The notes under the pieces: generated by a model
The model's input: the letters and a program-made list of their open reading frames with translations, nothing else
The model's database searches: none
Told to the model about the DNA's origin: nothing
Part shown: positions 39,502-47,910 of the stretch, piece by piece
How the letters are laid out: each line of letters opens with the position of its first letter
Numbering within the stretch: position 1 is the first letter of the stretch
Translations under genes and position numbers: made by a program
NCBI RefSeq assembly: GCF_900258435.1
Contig: NZ_LT992558.1
Location: 2,160,965-2,224,964 of the forward strand
Direction of reading: 5' to 3'
DNA: 64,000 nt
DNA from: Carnobacterium divergens
Lineage (GTDB): Bacteria > Bacillota > Bacilli > Lactobacillales > Carnobacteriaceae

Positions 39502-39796
39502 AAATAAAAAAAGACCTATTCCCCAGAAAGGGACGAGGTCTTAGAATCGCGGTACCACCCTTGTTCAGTTAATTGCATAATAGCAACTAGACTGCACTTC
39601 ATTTAGATAACGGCTAATGCCGGAACTTCTTTCATTACAATTTGCAATAGCCAAAAGTCAACTCGAGAAGTGAATGTTCACCAGTATCTGATTCCTTTCA
39701 AATGGTTTCAGCCACGCCATTTGTCTCTACCTTACGGAGTCCATACTACTTACTTTTTTTCTGTCATTGTTTTATATGTGTATTCAATTGTTTCTC
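39502..39796 (-). ncRNA. T-box leader (tRNA-Phe sensing) of pheST
   Basis: On the minus strand the leader contains the conserved T-box AGGGTGGTACCGCG (39543-39556), followed by a terminator whose stem is AAGACCTCGTCCC / GGGGAATAGGTCTT with a T7 run. Upstream lies a large Stem I region. A TTC (Phe) codon at 39672-39674, within TGAACATTCAC, is a good specifier candidate. Uncharged tRNA-Phe would pair with it and with the T-box and allow read-through into pheS. Confidence 0.93.
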
Positions 39797-39802
39797 TTCC
39801 TT

Positions 39803-39831
39803 AGTTTACGGAATAAATCAAGGTTCGTCAA
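39803..39831 (-). promoter_or_regulatory. Promoter of the pheST leader
   Basis: Minus strand TTGACG (39826-39831), 17-base spacer, TAAACT (39803-39808), just before the T-box leader. Confidence 0.7.
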
Positions 39832-39864
39832 GCAGATTCTATTTTTCTTTTTCATTTAAATGAT

Positions 39865-39914
39865 AAAAAGCTGTTGATTCTTCTCTTTTAAAAAGAGGAA
39901 ATCAACAGCTTTAA
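39865..39914 (-). terminator. Terminator of the HxlR regulator gene
   Basis: AAAGCTGTTGATT pairs with AATCAACAGCTTT, and an inner CTCTTTT/AAAAGAG extends the stem; a T-run lies on the minus strand. Confidence 0.8.
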
Positions 39915-39947
39915 GGTTCATTGAGTAAGGGATTAGAGAATTTATTC

Positions 39948-40310
39948 TTATACGGTTTGTGGGACATTTTCTTCTGAGTCGATCCATTTATCTGCCCAGC
40001 ATTGAACTTCATCCATTACAGGTTTTAATGACTCGCCTTTTTCAGTTAGACTATATGCTACTCTAACAGGTGAATCGGGATAGACAGTTCGTGTTACGAT
40101 GCCTGCTTGTTCAAGCTCTTTTAAGCGCTCAACTAACACACGATCACTAACACTTGGAATTTTCGCTGCCATATCTTTAAAACGTTGTGGCCCTTCTAAC
40201 AAGACGTCGATAATGAGCCCCATCCATTTTTTCCCTAAAATAGAAAAAGTTTGCTCAAATTTTGGACAAATCGTTTTCTGTCTTTCTTCACATGATGTCA
40301 TCTTCTTCAC
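39948..40310 (-). CDS. HxlR-family redox-type regulator
   Basis: 120 residues with the HxlR winged helix (FSILGKKWMGLIIDVLLEG, RFKDMAAKIPSVSDRVLVERLKEL). Cysteines C7 and C16 lie at the N-terminus (SCEERQKTIC) and one more near residue 105. In YodB, CatR and HypR an N-terminal cysteine senses quinones or disulfide stress and controls a divergent or nearby flavin reductase. The divergent gene here is a WrbA-like quinone reductase, so the same logic is likely, though not shown. Confidence 0.85.
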   Translation of the reverse strand: MKKMTSCEERQKTICPKFEQTFSILGKKWMGLIIDVLLEGPQRFKDMAAKIPSVSDRVLVERLKELEQAGIVTRTVYPDSPVRVAYSLTEKGESLKPVMDEVQCWADKWIDSEENVPQTV

Positions 40311-40442
40311 CTCTTTTTTTTATTATAGCATTAATGGTTATAAAAAATAAGTAACTTGCTTTTAATTCTCACTCTTTTTTTTTATTAGTTTCTATAGTAT
40401 AGCACATTTCTAAAAAAATAAAGAGTTATTATTTGCTTATTT

Positions 40443-40472
40443 TTTACAATAGGAGTAGGATACTAATATAAA
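40443..40472 (+). promoter_or_regulatory. Probable promoter of the quinone reductase gene
   Basis: TTTACA (40443-40448) and TATAAA (40467-40472) with an 18-base spacer; the spacer carries GTAGGATAC, and GTAAGTAA follows. Repressor binding here by the divergent HxlR protein is inference. Confidence 0.4.
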
Positions 40473-40504
40473 GTAAGTAAAAAAAACAATTGGAGGAATG
40501 AAAC

Positions 40505-41119
40505 ATGTCAAACACAAAAATTGCTGTCATTTACTATAGTTCAACAGGAGGAAATACTCAAATGGCTCGTTGGGCAGCTGAGGCTGCAAAAGAAGCTGGT
40601 GCTGAAGTTCGCTTATTGAAAGTGCATGAATTAGCTCCTGATGTTGCTATTGATTCAAATCCTTTATGGCGTAAAAATGTTAACGAAACGGCTGATATTC
40701 CTGAAGCAACAAGCGCTGATTTAGAATGGGCAGACGGAATTATTTTTAGCTCTCCTTCACGTTTTGGTGTGATGGCTAGCCAATTAAAACAATTTATTGA
40801 CTTACAAGGTGGACTTTGGGCACAAGGAAAATTAGCAAATAAAGCTGTCACAGCAATGGCAACAGCTGGTAACCCACATGGTGGCCAAGAAGAAGTCATT
40901 CAAAGCATTTATACTGTAATGCAACATTGGAGTACCATTCTTGTCCCAACTGGTTACATCAATCAAAGTACTTTCGGCGCAGGTGGGAACCCTTACGGAA
41001 GCAGCGCGACAATCAGTCAAGACGGAGAAGTAGTGGATGCAAAAAATATCCAACCTGCTGTTGCAGATCAAGCAAAACGTTTGGTTCAAGTAGCAACAGC
41101 TTTAAAAAATGGCTTATAA
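40505..41119 (+). CDS. WrbA-type NAD(P)H:quinone oxidoreductase (flavodoxin fold)
   Basis: 204 residues. FMN-phosphate loop YYSSTGGNTQMARW near residue 10, the SSPSRFGVMASQLKQFID motif near residue 80 and ATAGNPHGGQEE near residue 118 match WrbA. It reduces quinones by two electrons, avoiding semiquinone radicals. AGGAGG-like GGAGGAATG precedes the start. It is divergent from the HxlR regulator and ends at a shared terminator. Confidence 0.9.
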   Translation: MSNTKIAVIYYSSTGGNTQMARWAAEAAKEAGAEVRLLKVHELAPDVAIDSNPLWRKNVNETADIPEATSADLEWADGIIFSSPSRFGVMASQLKQFIDLQGGLWAQGKLANKAVTAMATAGNPHGGQEEVIQSIYTVMQHWSTILVPTGYINQSTFGAGGNPYGSSATISQDGEVVDAKNIQPAVADQAKRLVQVATALKNGL

Positions 41120-41130
41120 TTTTTAGTCAA

Positions 41131-41174
41131 TAAAAAAGTTTAACTCGCAAATTGACGAGTTAAACTTTTTTTTT
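41131..41174. terminator. Bidirectional terminator
   Basis: AAAAAGTTTAACTCG pairs with CGAGTTAAACTTTTT between convergent genes. Confidence 0.9.
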
Positions 41175-41688
41175 ATGATTGAACGGATACTTTCAGTTTT
41201 AACCAAGTGTTTTTCACACTAGCAGTAGCGCGACCCATCAACGGCGCAATAACCTCCGCACAAGCGCAATACTTATCGACAAAAGTTACAACGTAACTTT
41301 CTTTATAACGAGGTGGCGCAATCGTTGCTAACCACATATGTTTAATAATAATGTCTTTTTCTAAATCAGACAATGGTGTTAATTTTTCAGCATTTTCACA
41401 AGCCATTCTTGGATGTACATAGGCATGCGTTCCTTCATCAAACTTCGTTGTTCTCCAGTCATAGTAAAACAGATCATGTAGCAAACCTGCTCTGGCTGTT
41501 GAACGTGCATTCCAGCCGAACTTTTTAGTAATTCGGTAACTTCGGTAAGACACACTAATGGAATGTTCAAGTCTGGTTGTAAAATGATGTTGAGTATACT
41601 CAGAAAGTTGTTGCACTTCTTTGCGGTTGATTAAATCCTCAATATGTCCAATATATTCGGTATCTGTTTTCCATTTTGGTTCCGTCAT
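41173..41688 (-). CDS. HD-domain phosphohydrolase
   Basis: 171 residues. RLEHSISVSYRSYRI supplies the first histidine, ARAGLLHDLFYYDW the HD pair near residue 70, and KHMW a later ligand; D is expected in VTFVDKYC near residue 132. Members of this small family hydrolyse nucleotides or phosphate esters; the substrate is unknown. Monocistronic. Confidence 0.82.
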   Translation of the reverse strand: MTEPKWKTDTEYIGHIEDLINRKEVQQLSEYTQHHFTTRLEHSISVSYRSYRITKKFGWNARSTARAGLLHDLFYYDWRTTKFDEGTHAYVHPRMACENAEKLTPLSDLEKDIIIKHMWLATIAPPRYKESYVVTFVDKYCACAEVIAPLMGRATASVKNTWLKLKVSVQS

Positions 41689-41842
41689 TTAACGACTTCC
41701 TTTTTTTAGAGTTCTTGATATGAAGCTGAATCGCTCTACTATTTTCTTGCTAACTTCTATTTTACACCTTTTTACTACAATTAATAGTAGAAGGAATTCA
41801 ATTTATAGAATTTTAAACAATCCTTAATTTTTTTGTCACAAC

Positions 41843-42598
41843 TTATTTTTTCAATGTAAACATTAAAATCCCTGCTGCTACAGCAACATTTAAGGACTCT
41901 GCTTTTCCTGTTATTGGAATATAGAGATTCTTAGTTGTTTTAGCTAATAAATCAGCCTGCATCCCATTGCCTTCATTGCCCATTACGATAGCAAATGCAT
42001 CTGTTTTAGGAATACTCGTGTAGCTAACAGCGGCTTCGTTTAACTCTGTCCCATAAATAGGAACATTCTGCTGCTTAAACGTTTCAAACCATTCAGTTAA
42101 ATCGCCTTCAAAGATAGGTAAATGAAAGTGACTTCCCTGCATTGAACGTAAAACCTTGCTATTATACATATCCACTGTTCCACTGCCTAACACGACTCCA
42201 CCAAATCCCGCAGCATCAGCTGTACGAATCATTGTTCCTAAATTGCCAGGATCTTGCACAGTATCTAAACATAGAAATGGCTTGGTAAAAGTTGGGGTTG
42301 CTTGATTTTTCTGTAAGGAAATTACCGCGAACACACCTTGCGTTGTAGGTGTTTCGCTTAATTGATTGGCAATTTCTTTTGAAATCATAACTTGTTTATC
42401 TAGTGGGTATTTAAACGCTAAGTCCTCATGTTCTTCACTGATTAAAAGTTCAACAATCGGTGCATCATAGTGAATCGCCTCTTCTACTAAATGAAACCCT
42501 TCAATCAAATAACGTTTTGCTTTTTCTCTGCCTTTTCTCGTTTGTAATTTTTTCCATTGTTTTACTCGTTCATTTTTAACAGATAGAATTGTCTCCAT
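41843..42598 (-). CDS. TrmH/SpoU-family RNA methyltransferase
   Basis: 251 residues: an N-terminal RNA-binding domain (about 1-95) and a SPOUT knot domain with CLDTVQDPGNLGTMIRTADAAG, MGNEGNGM and IPITGKAESLNVAVAAGIL, the three SpoU motifs. The likely target is 2'-O-ribose of rRNA (RlmB-like); the exact nucleotide cannot be given. In many Bacilli this gene neighbours pheST, as it does here at 2.4 kb. Confidence 0.9.
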   Translation of the reverse strand: METILSVKNERVKQWKKLQTRKGREKAKRYLIEGFHLVEEAIHYDAPIVELLISEEHEDLAFKYPLDKQVMISKEIANQLSETPTTQGVFAVISLQKNQATPTFTKPFLCLDTVQDPGNLGTMIRTADAAGFGGVVLGSGTVDMYNSKVLRSMQGSHFHLPIFEGDLTEWFETFKQQNVPIYGTELNEAAVSYTSIPKTDAFAIVMGNEGNGMQADLLAKTTKNLYIPITGKAESLNVAVAAGILMFTLKK

Positions 42599-42628
42599 CG
42601 TTATTGCCTCCTAGTTCGCTCTTAACTA

Positions 42629-42666
42629 AAAGCGTCCTTTGAGTAAACTCAAAAGACGCTTGGTTT
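42629..42666 (-). terminator. Terminator of the M23 peptidase gene
   Basis: AAGCGTCCTTTGAGT pairs with ACTCAAAAGACGCTT; T-rich on the minus strand. Confidence 0.65.
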
Positions 42667-42705
42667 GGTTTATTTTTGTGACGTCTTAACTAGTATAACA
42701 GATAA

Positions 42706-44007
42706 TTACAATCCAATAAATGGTGCTGGATTCACTGGTGTGCCATTTTCTCGAACTTCAAAATGAAGGTGCACACCGGTTGAGGAACCACTTGTTCCCA
42801 TAACCCCAATTTGTTGCCCTTGACGAACCGTCTGTCCTGCCACCATTGTTAGGCTTCCAGGTGCCATATGAGCATAGTATGTTTGATAATTGACGCCGTT
42901 AATAGCGCCATGATTGATGATTACTAAATAACCATAACCGCCATTGTTGTAATTTGAATACTCTACAACGCCGTCAGCTGCTGCTTTAATTGCTCCACTT
43001 CCTGCTAAATCGATTCCTTTATGGAAGGTTTGTGCTCCTGTAAAAGGATCGCTACGGTAACCAAATGGTGACGATACGTACCCATTACTTGGTCGAATAA
43101 AGGTTGTTCCTCCTGTACTTGGAGGGGTGGGTGTTTCTTCATTGCTAGCTGGCGGAGTATTAGTTGTTGGCGTCGCCATTTCTTCCGCCTTTTTATCTGC
43201 TGCAACTTTTGCTGCTTGTTCAGCCACAATGCGATCTTGTTCAGCTTTTAAATCACTGGTAAGTTTACTTGTTTGCGTGGCAAGTGTATTTTTTTCAGAA
43301 ATCAAAGTGTTTTTTTCGGCTTCCGTAAGTTGATATTTTGTTGCAATTTGAAGGATTTTATCATCTAGTTCTGATTTTTGAGCATACAAATTATTCTTTG
43401 AACGTTCAATTTCATTTTTTAAATTTTCAGCTACCTTTTTTTCATTAATCGCTGCAGTTTCAGCTGTTTTCAATTCTTTTTGATCGTTTTCTTGATCCGT
43501 TACAATTTGTTTGTTTGCATACACCAATTGAGTCACGGCCGTTACTTTTCCAATTAAATCAGAAAAATTTTCAGCAGTTAAAACAATCGTTGCTAGACTA
43601 TGTGTGTCGCCATCCGTTTGGACGAAGCGCGCTTGATTTTCTAATTTCTGTGTACGTTGTTGAATTCGGTCTTCTAAAGTAGCTATTTTTTCTTTTAACT
43701 CATTGATTTTTACTTCTGAATCTTTTAAGTTTACTTGTTGCTCTTCTAATTTTTTCATGACGTCGTCGATTTGTTTTTGTAGAGATTGAACTTCTTTTTC
43801 TAAAGTGCTTTTTTCAGTTTCTAATGATTGTAATGATTCCTCAGTAGCTTCGATTCCATTTTCAACGGTTGCTGATTTTGACTCAATTTCTTGTTGTTGT
43901 TGAGTGATTTCCTCAGTAGTTGCAGCTGATGTTTGCATCATTGGCAAAACTGAAAAAGTTGATACGACTATCGTTGAAATTAAACTTAGTTGAATGATTT
44001 TTTTCAC
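42706..44007 (-). CDS. Secreted coiled-coil M23 peptidoglycan peptidase
   Basis: 433 residues. Signal peptide with a hydrophobic core and cleavage near AAATTEE (about residue 28). A long coiled coil (about 30-260, rich in Glu/Lys/Gln) is followed by a Thr/Pro linker and a C-terminal M23 (LytM) domain: zinc ligands in FHKGIDLAG and VHLHFEV, with an HMAPG motif between. The design is that of EnvC/PcsB-like amidase activators or hydrolases; intact ligands favour an active endopeptidase. GTG start after AGGAGG. TGTAA/TTACA elements upstream might be WalR sites. Confidence 0.88.
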   Translation of the reverse strand: MKKIIQLSLISTIVVSTFSVLPMMQTSAATTEEITQQQQEIESKSATVENGIEATEESLQSLETEKSTLEKEVQSLQKQIDDVMKKLEEQQVNLKDSEVKINELKEKIATLEDRIQQRTQKLENQARFVQTDGDTHSLATIVLTAENFSDLIGKVTAVTQLVYANKQIVTDQENDQKELKTAETAAINEKKVAENLKNEIERSKNNLYAQKSELDDKILQIATKYQLTEAEKNTLISEKNTLATQTSKLTSDLKAEQDRIVAEQAAKVAADKKAEEMATPTTNTPPASNEETPTPPSTGGTTFIRPSNGYVSSPFGYRSDPFTGAQTFHKGIDLAGSGAIKAAADGVVEYSNYNNGGYGYLVIINHGAINGVNYQTYYAHMAPGSLTMVAGQTVRQGQQIGVMGTSGSSTGVHLHFEVRENGTPVNPAPFIGL

Positions 44008-44165
44008 AGTGTCCTCCTAATAACTTGTATTCGTTTTCTAAATTATAGCATAGCACTGCTTGTAATATTATATTAGTTTTGTAACAAGCGAGTGGCAAAT
44101 TGTTACAGCCACTCTTTTTTCCTAATTATGCTATACTATAGTAAGAAAATGTTTTAAAAGGACTG

Positions 44166-44834
44166 ATGAAAATGGATTGGATTTTATTATTACGCTTAAT
44201 TTTAGCCAGTTTTTTAGGCGGAATCATTGGTGTAGATCGTGAGTTCCGTGCAAAAGAAGCCGGGATTCGGACACATTTTTTAGTGTGCTTAGGAAGCGCC
44301 CTTTTAATGATTGTCTCTCAACATGGATTTGGGGACGTTGTGGGTCAACCTGGCTATAGCTTAGATGTGAGTCGTGTAGCTGCACAAGTTGTCAGCGGTA
44401 TTGGCTTTATTGGAGCTGGTATGATTATCATTCAAAAACAAAGTGTCGTAGGTTTGACTAGTGCAGCTGGTATTTGGGCAACTTCTGGTATTGGTTTAGC
44501 TGTTGGTGGTGGCATGTATTGGATTAGTGTGAGTGCTACCCTTTTAACGCTAGTTGGTTTTGAACTATCGAATCTGATGTTTCGAAAAATAGAACATCAC
44601 ACAACTTCTTTTCAAATTTCTACAACAAAAGCAGATTCCTTACCTAAGATTACAGAGCTTATGCAAAGCAAACAAAAAATTTATCAAACTTTTGAATCGA
44701 AACGAGAAATTTTTGAAGAAACAAAAGTCTATCACGTTTCTTTCACCATTCGGACTAAAAATTACGAAGAAGAAATGGAACTGGTTCAAGCTTTGCAAGA
44801 ATTGCCTCATGTGACTGTCGAAAAAATTAATTAA
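44166..44834 (+). CDS. MgtC/SapB family membrane protein
   Basis: 222 residues. Four or five N-terminal helices with GGIIGVDREFRAKEAGIRTH and SGIGFIGAGMIIIQKQSVVGLTSAAGIW, the MgtC signatures, then a cytosolic ACT-like domain (about 150-222). The family is linked to magnesium homeostasis and stress; the molecular role is unsettled. Monocistronic with a terminator. Confidence 0.9.
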   Translation: MKMDWILLLRLILASFLGGIIGVDREFRAKEAGIRTHFLVCLGSALLMIVSQHGFGDVVGQPGYSLDVSRVAAQVVSGIGFIGAGMIIIQKQSVVGLTSAAGIWATSGIGLAVGGGMYWISVSATLLTLVGFELSNLMFRKIEHHTTSFQISTTKADSLPKITELMQSKQKIYQTFESKREIFEETKVYHVSFTIRTKNYEEEMELVQALQELPHVTVEKIN

Positions 44835-44868
44835 AAGAGACGAATCGAATGGGATTCGTCTTTTTTAA
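44833..44868 (+). terminator. Terminator of the MgtC-like gene
   Basis: GACGAATC pairs with GGATTCGTC, followed by TTTTTTAA. Confidence 0.75.
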
Positions 44869-44943
44869 TAGAGTTTATTACTTTCTATGTGTGCTTGTTA
44901 GGAGTATACTTACTTTAAAGTCTCACATTTAGGATGGTGTTTT

Positions 44944-46125
44944 ATGCAAACTGAAATTGCAAATTTTAATTTTTACAATCCCACAGAAATCGTCTTTGGG
45001 AAAAATCGTATTCCTGAACTAGATCGTTTAGTTCCTAAGGATAAAAAGGTACTGATTTTATATGGCGGTGGAAGTGTCGTTCGTTTCGGAACTTTAGATA
45101 AGGTCAAAGAAGCTTTACCAAACCGTACGATTGGAGAATTTGGTGGAATCGAAGCCAACCCAACATATGAAACCTTAATGAAGGCTGTAGCATTAGTAAA
45201 GGCAGAAAACTATGAATTCCTATTAGCTGTCGGCGGAGGATCAGTTATTGATGGAACGAAATTTATCGCAGCAGGTGCTATTTTTGATGGCGATCCGATT
45301 GATATCTTCGGCGCTGGTATTGGCAAAGGTTTGCCTGTTACTAAATCCCTACCATTTGGTACTGTGTTAACCTTACCCGCAACGGGTTCAGAAATGAATA
45401 ATGGTGCAGTGGTTACTTTCGTTGAAAAGAAAGCAAAACTCTCTTTTGGTAGCCCCTTCTCCTTCCCTAAATTTTCAATTTTAGAGCCTGAATTAACGTA
45501 CACACTACCAACTAGACAATTAGCAAATGGCGTAATTGACTCCTTTGTTCATATTATGGAGCAATATTTAACGTATCCAGTTGGCGGCATGGTGCAAGAC
45601 CGTTTTTCAGAAGGGTTATTACAAACACTGATTGAAATTGGACCAAAGGTTATTGATGAAAACAATCATGATTATAATTTACGAGCTAACTTTATGTGGA
45701 CTGCTACCAATGCGCTAAATCGTATTCTAGCTCCTGGAGTTCCTCAAGACTGGGCAAGTCATAGTTTAGGCCATGAGATTACTGCCTTGTATCATATTGA
45801 CCATGCACGAACATTAGCAATCGTGTTGCCTTCTTTAATGGAAATTCGTCAACATGAAAAACGTGAAAAATTAATTCAATATGCGGAACGTGTCTGGCAC
45901 ATTACAGATGCAACAGAGGATGAAAAAATTCAATTAGCGATTTCAAAAACCCGCGCCTTTTTTGAACAACTTGGAGCACCTACTCACTTTAAAGAGTATG
46001 ATTTAGGTGAAGAAGTGGTGGAACCACTTGTTGCTCAACTTGAAAAACATCAGTTAACAGCTATTTCAGAACGCCGTGATCAAACGTTAGAAATTAGTCG
46101 CCGTATTTATTTAAATGCTTTGTAA
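44944..46125 (+). CDS. Iron-containing alcohol dehydrogenase (BdhA/YugJ-like)
   Basis: 393 residues. NAD(P)-binding GGGSVIDGTKF near residue 98 and the metal motifs DSFVHIMEQYL and HSLGHEITALYHIDHA, with the spaced histidines of group III alcohol dehydrogenases, are intact. Length and the N-terminal NFNFYNPTEIVFGK match YugJ/BdhA NADH-dependent butanol dehydrogenases. Substrate range is uncertain. Monocistronic. Confidence 0.92.
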   Translation: MQTEIANFNFYNPTEIVFGKNRIPELDRLVPKDKKVLILYGGGSVVRFGTLDKVKEALPNRTIGEFGGIEANPTYETLMKAVALVKAENYEFLLAVGGGSVIDGTKFIAAGAIFDGDPIDIFGAGIGKGLPVTKSLPFGTVLTLPATGSEMNNGAVVTFVEKKAKLSFGSPFSFPKFSILEPELTYTLPTRQLANGVIDSFVHIMEQYLTYPVGGMVQDRFSEGLLQTLIEIGPKVIDENNHDYNLRANFMWTATNALNRILAPGVPQDWASHSLGHEITALYHIDHARTLAIVLPSLMEIRQHEKREKLIQYAERVWHITDATEDEKIQLAISKTRAFFEQLGAPTHFKEYDLGEEVVEPLVAQLEKHQLTAISERRDQTLEISRRIYLNAL

Positions 46126-46129
46126 GCAC

Positions 46130-46171
46130 AAAAAAATAGTCAAGAGCTAAAGTTGCTCTTGACTATTTTTA
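46130..46171 (+). terminator. Terminator of the alcohol dehydrogenase gene
   Basis: AAAATAGTCAAGAGC pairs with GCTCTTGACTATTTTT. Confidence 0.85.
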
Positions 46172-46243
46172 CATTAATAAAAGAACATCTTTTATTTTTA
46201 TTCAAAATTCGCTATACTTAAACGGAAAGCGAGGTGTCTTAAT

Positions 46244-46462
46244 TTGCGCTATTTGTATGCGAACTTAATCGGCGAATGGACATGTGTGACTCTTGATCCT
46301 GAGGCAACGATTGATGGAGTTCCCTTGGACCTGTGGCTAATTGGCAAAGACAACCATTTATTTGATACTCCTTCTGTCACCGTTTATTACGCTGGTGTGA
46401 CCTATCAAATTCATTCATCTTTACTCCAAATTTTTGAAATGACCGCAAAAAAAACACTTTAG
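46244..46462 (+). CDS. Small hypothetical protein
   Basis: 72 residues starting at TTG, eight bases after AGGTG. No membrane segment; two aromatic-rich patches (WTCVTL, VTVYYAGVTYQIHSS) suggest a small beta-rich domain. I do not recognise the family. It ends at a hairpin shared with the convergent 89-residue gene, which supports it as a real transcription unit. Confidence 0.5.
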   Translation: MRYLYANLIGEWTCVTLDPEATIDGVPLDLWLIGKDNHLFDTPSVTVYYAGVTYQIHSSLLQIFEMTAKKTL

Positions 46463-46488
46463 TTCATTTTAACTAAAGTGTTGCTTTG
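46447..46488. terminator. Bidirectional terminator
   Basis: AACACTTTAGTT pairs with AACTAAAGTGTT, with A-run before and T-rich sequence after. Confidence 0.75.
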
Positions 46489-46489
46489 T

Positions 46490-46759
46490 TTAAATCCCCA
46501 TATTTGACAATGCATCTATGGCCGTCATTGCCGTCTCTGTATTTTTAAAAGAAGACGCTGACTTGTCTTTGGTTTCAATGCTTACCAACTGATGTTTCAT
46601 TACTTGATGAAGAGTTTGGCGGCTGTTAACAGAGATTAAATACCCTTCACTGTTCACCTGACAAACTTCTTTCCACGCATCCACTTGATTTTCTGCAACC
46701 ACATCCTCCACAATAATCGCTTTTCCATCAACGGTATGAAATGTAATTTTATAACTCAT
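46490..46759 (-). CDS. Small hypothetical protein
   Basis: 89 residues from the ATG at 46759 (SD AGGTG); a GTG nine bases upstream is possible. It begins with a beta-like stretch (YKITFHTVDGKAIIVEDV) and has no hydrophobic segment. Family not recognised. It lies between the RRNPP regulator's end and a convergent small gene, with no functional clue. Confidence 0.5.
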   Translation of the reverse strand: MSYKITFHTVDGKAIIVEDVVAENQVDAWKEVCQVNSEGYLISVNSRQTLHQVMKHQLVSIETKDKSASSFKNTETAMTAIDALSNMGI

Positions 46760-46837
46760 TTTCAGCACCTACTTTCCTAGTACCTTTATCATAGCAAATC
46801 TTTTATTTTTCGCCAGTAATTACCCTTTTTGCTGCAA

Positions 46838-47722
46838 TCAAATAAACAACTTATCAAATGTCAGTTTAAATTTATTCATATTCTTTTTGATTATCTCAAT
46901 AATCACATCATTTTTATTCATAATCGCAAAAGCCATTGCAATAAAGTAGCCTTTTTTAGCTTCTTCTAACTGTCCATTCATGGCTTCATTAAAAGCTTTT
47001 TCATAATAGAGTTTGTCTAATTGCGACGTTGTTTTTTCAGCTTCTGCCATTTGAATGCCTGTTTCACAAAGCTTTATCGCCTCATGATAATCGCCAATAT
47101 CCGAATAAAACTTAGCTGTATTGAAGTAAATCAATAAAATTTTATCTAAATTTTTCAAATCAAGGTTAGGCAGTTTTTCTAAATCCTGTATCGATTGGAC
47201 AAAGTAAATTTTAGCTTTACTCGTTTCTTTTTTTAAATGATAAGCTACTCCAATTGTGTTAGAAACCAAGACATCTGTAAAATCAACTCGTTCACTACGA
47301 TCCACAATCAACTCTAAATTTAAATAATGCAACGCTTCTTCAATATCATTAAAGCCCATCAACAATATTTTCCCCATTAAATAAAAATACATTTTCTTTT
47401 CATGTATAGTTGACAGCCGTTCTTCATTGAGTTTTTTCTTTAAAATTTCATAAGCTTCTTTGTATTGAAAAATATCACACAGCTGATCTACTTGTTGAAA
47501 AATTGCATAATTTTCGTTCGAATCGCCTTCATTAATACACACATCGTGTATATCAACACCTAATCTTTCACATAATTTACTTAAAATGTTCATCGTTGGG
47601 ATGCTATTATGATTTTCAATTTTACTAATCGTGACCTGAGTACAAATACCCTCTGCTAATTGCTTTTGACTAAATCGTTTATTCTTTCGTAACTCTTTTA
47701 CTTTCTCCCCTAAAATGATCAC
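46838..47722 (-). CDS. RRNPP-type peptide-responsive regulator (PlcR/Rgg-like)
   Basis: 294 residues from a GTG at 47722 preceded by GGGGAAG; an upstream in-frame ATG (47764) has no ribosome site and gives a non-family N-terminus. Residues 1-62 are an HTH-XRE domain (LGEKVKELRKNKRFSQKQLAEGICTQVTISKIEN). The remainder is a series of helical TPR-like repeats up to the C-terminus, the peptide-binding part of PlcR, PrgX and Rgg relatives. A 25-codon gene starts divergently 105 bases away, with a near-perfect inverted repeat between, matching the receptor-plus-peptide layout. Regulated genes are not known. Confidence 0.85.
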   Translation of the reverse strand: MIILGEKVKELRKNKRFSQKQLAEGICTQVTISKIENHNSIPTMNILSKLCERLGVDIHDVCINEGDSNENYAIFQQVDQLCDIFQYKEAYEILKKKLNEERLSTIHEKKMYFYLMGKILLMGFNDIEEALHYLNLELIVDRSERVDFTDVLVSNTIGVAYHLKKETSKAKIYFVQSIQDLEKLPNLDLKNLDKILLIYFNTAKFYSDIGDYHEAIKLCETGIQMAEAEKTTSQLDKLYYEKAFNEAMNGQLEEAKKGYFIAMAFAIMNKNDVIIEIIKKNMNKFKLTFDKLFI

Positions 47723-47767
47723 TTTAACTTCCCCTTTCAAATTTTTGTTGCTTTTAACAAACAACTG

Positions 47768-47811
47768 TTATATGATAATATCAAGTACAACAATATTATA
47801 ATATCATATAA
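47768..47811. promoter_or_regulatory. Inverted repeat and promoter between receptor and peptide genes
   Basis: TTATATGATAATATC (47768-47782) and TATAATATCATATAA (47797-47811) form a 15-base inverted repeat with 14-base gap and two mismatches. The right arm contains TATAAT (47797-47802), the likely -10 of the peptide gene, with no recognisable -35 at the proper distance. This fits an activator-dependent promoter bound by the divergent regulator. Confidence 0.55.
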
Positions 47812-47826
47812 AAGGAGGATAATAAA

Positions 47827-47904
47827 ATGAATATCAATAATTTATTGGATTTAATTTTAACTGTTGGAAATTCTTCAACATATGGCGATACGCCATTCGG
47901 CTAA
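47827..47904 (+). CDS. Probable signalling peptide precursor of the RRNPP system
   Basis: 25 codons, ATG to TAA, with AAAGGAGG (47810-47817) at ideal distance. The N-terminal part is hydrophobic with one Asp (NNLLDLILTVG), resembling the LxxDILxxVGG end of streptococcal short hydrophobic peptides, and the C-terminal part is polar and ends in TYGDTPFG. It contains no Lys, Arg or His, so it is not a standard Sec signal peptide. A terminator follows 6 bases later, so the mRNA would be only about 140 bases and encode nothing else. Its role as ligand of the divergent regulator is inference from position and shape. Confidence 0.7.
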   Translation: MNINNLLDLILTVGNSSTYGDTPFG

Positions 47905-47910
47905 CTAAAA

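Noticed and set aside
39177-39572. 131-codon plus-strand frame
   Set aside because: It is antisense to the start of pheS and the T-box leader; both of those are certain.
40558-40899. 113-codon minus-strand frame
   Set aside because: Antisense to the quinone reductase gene and without signals.
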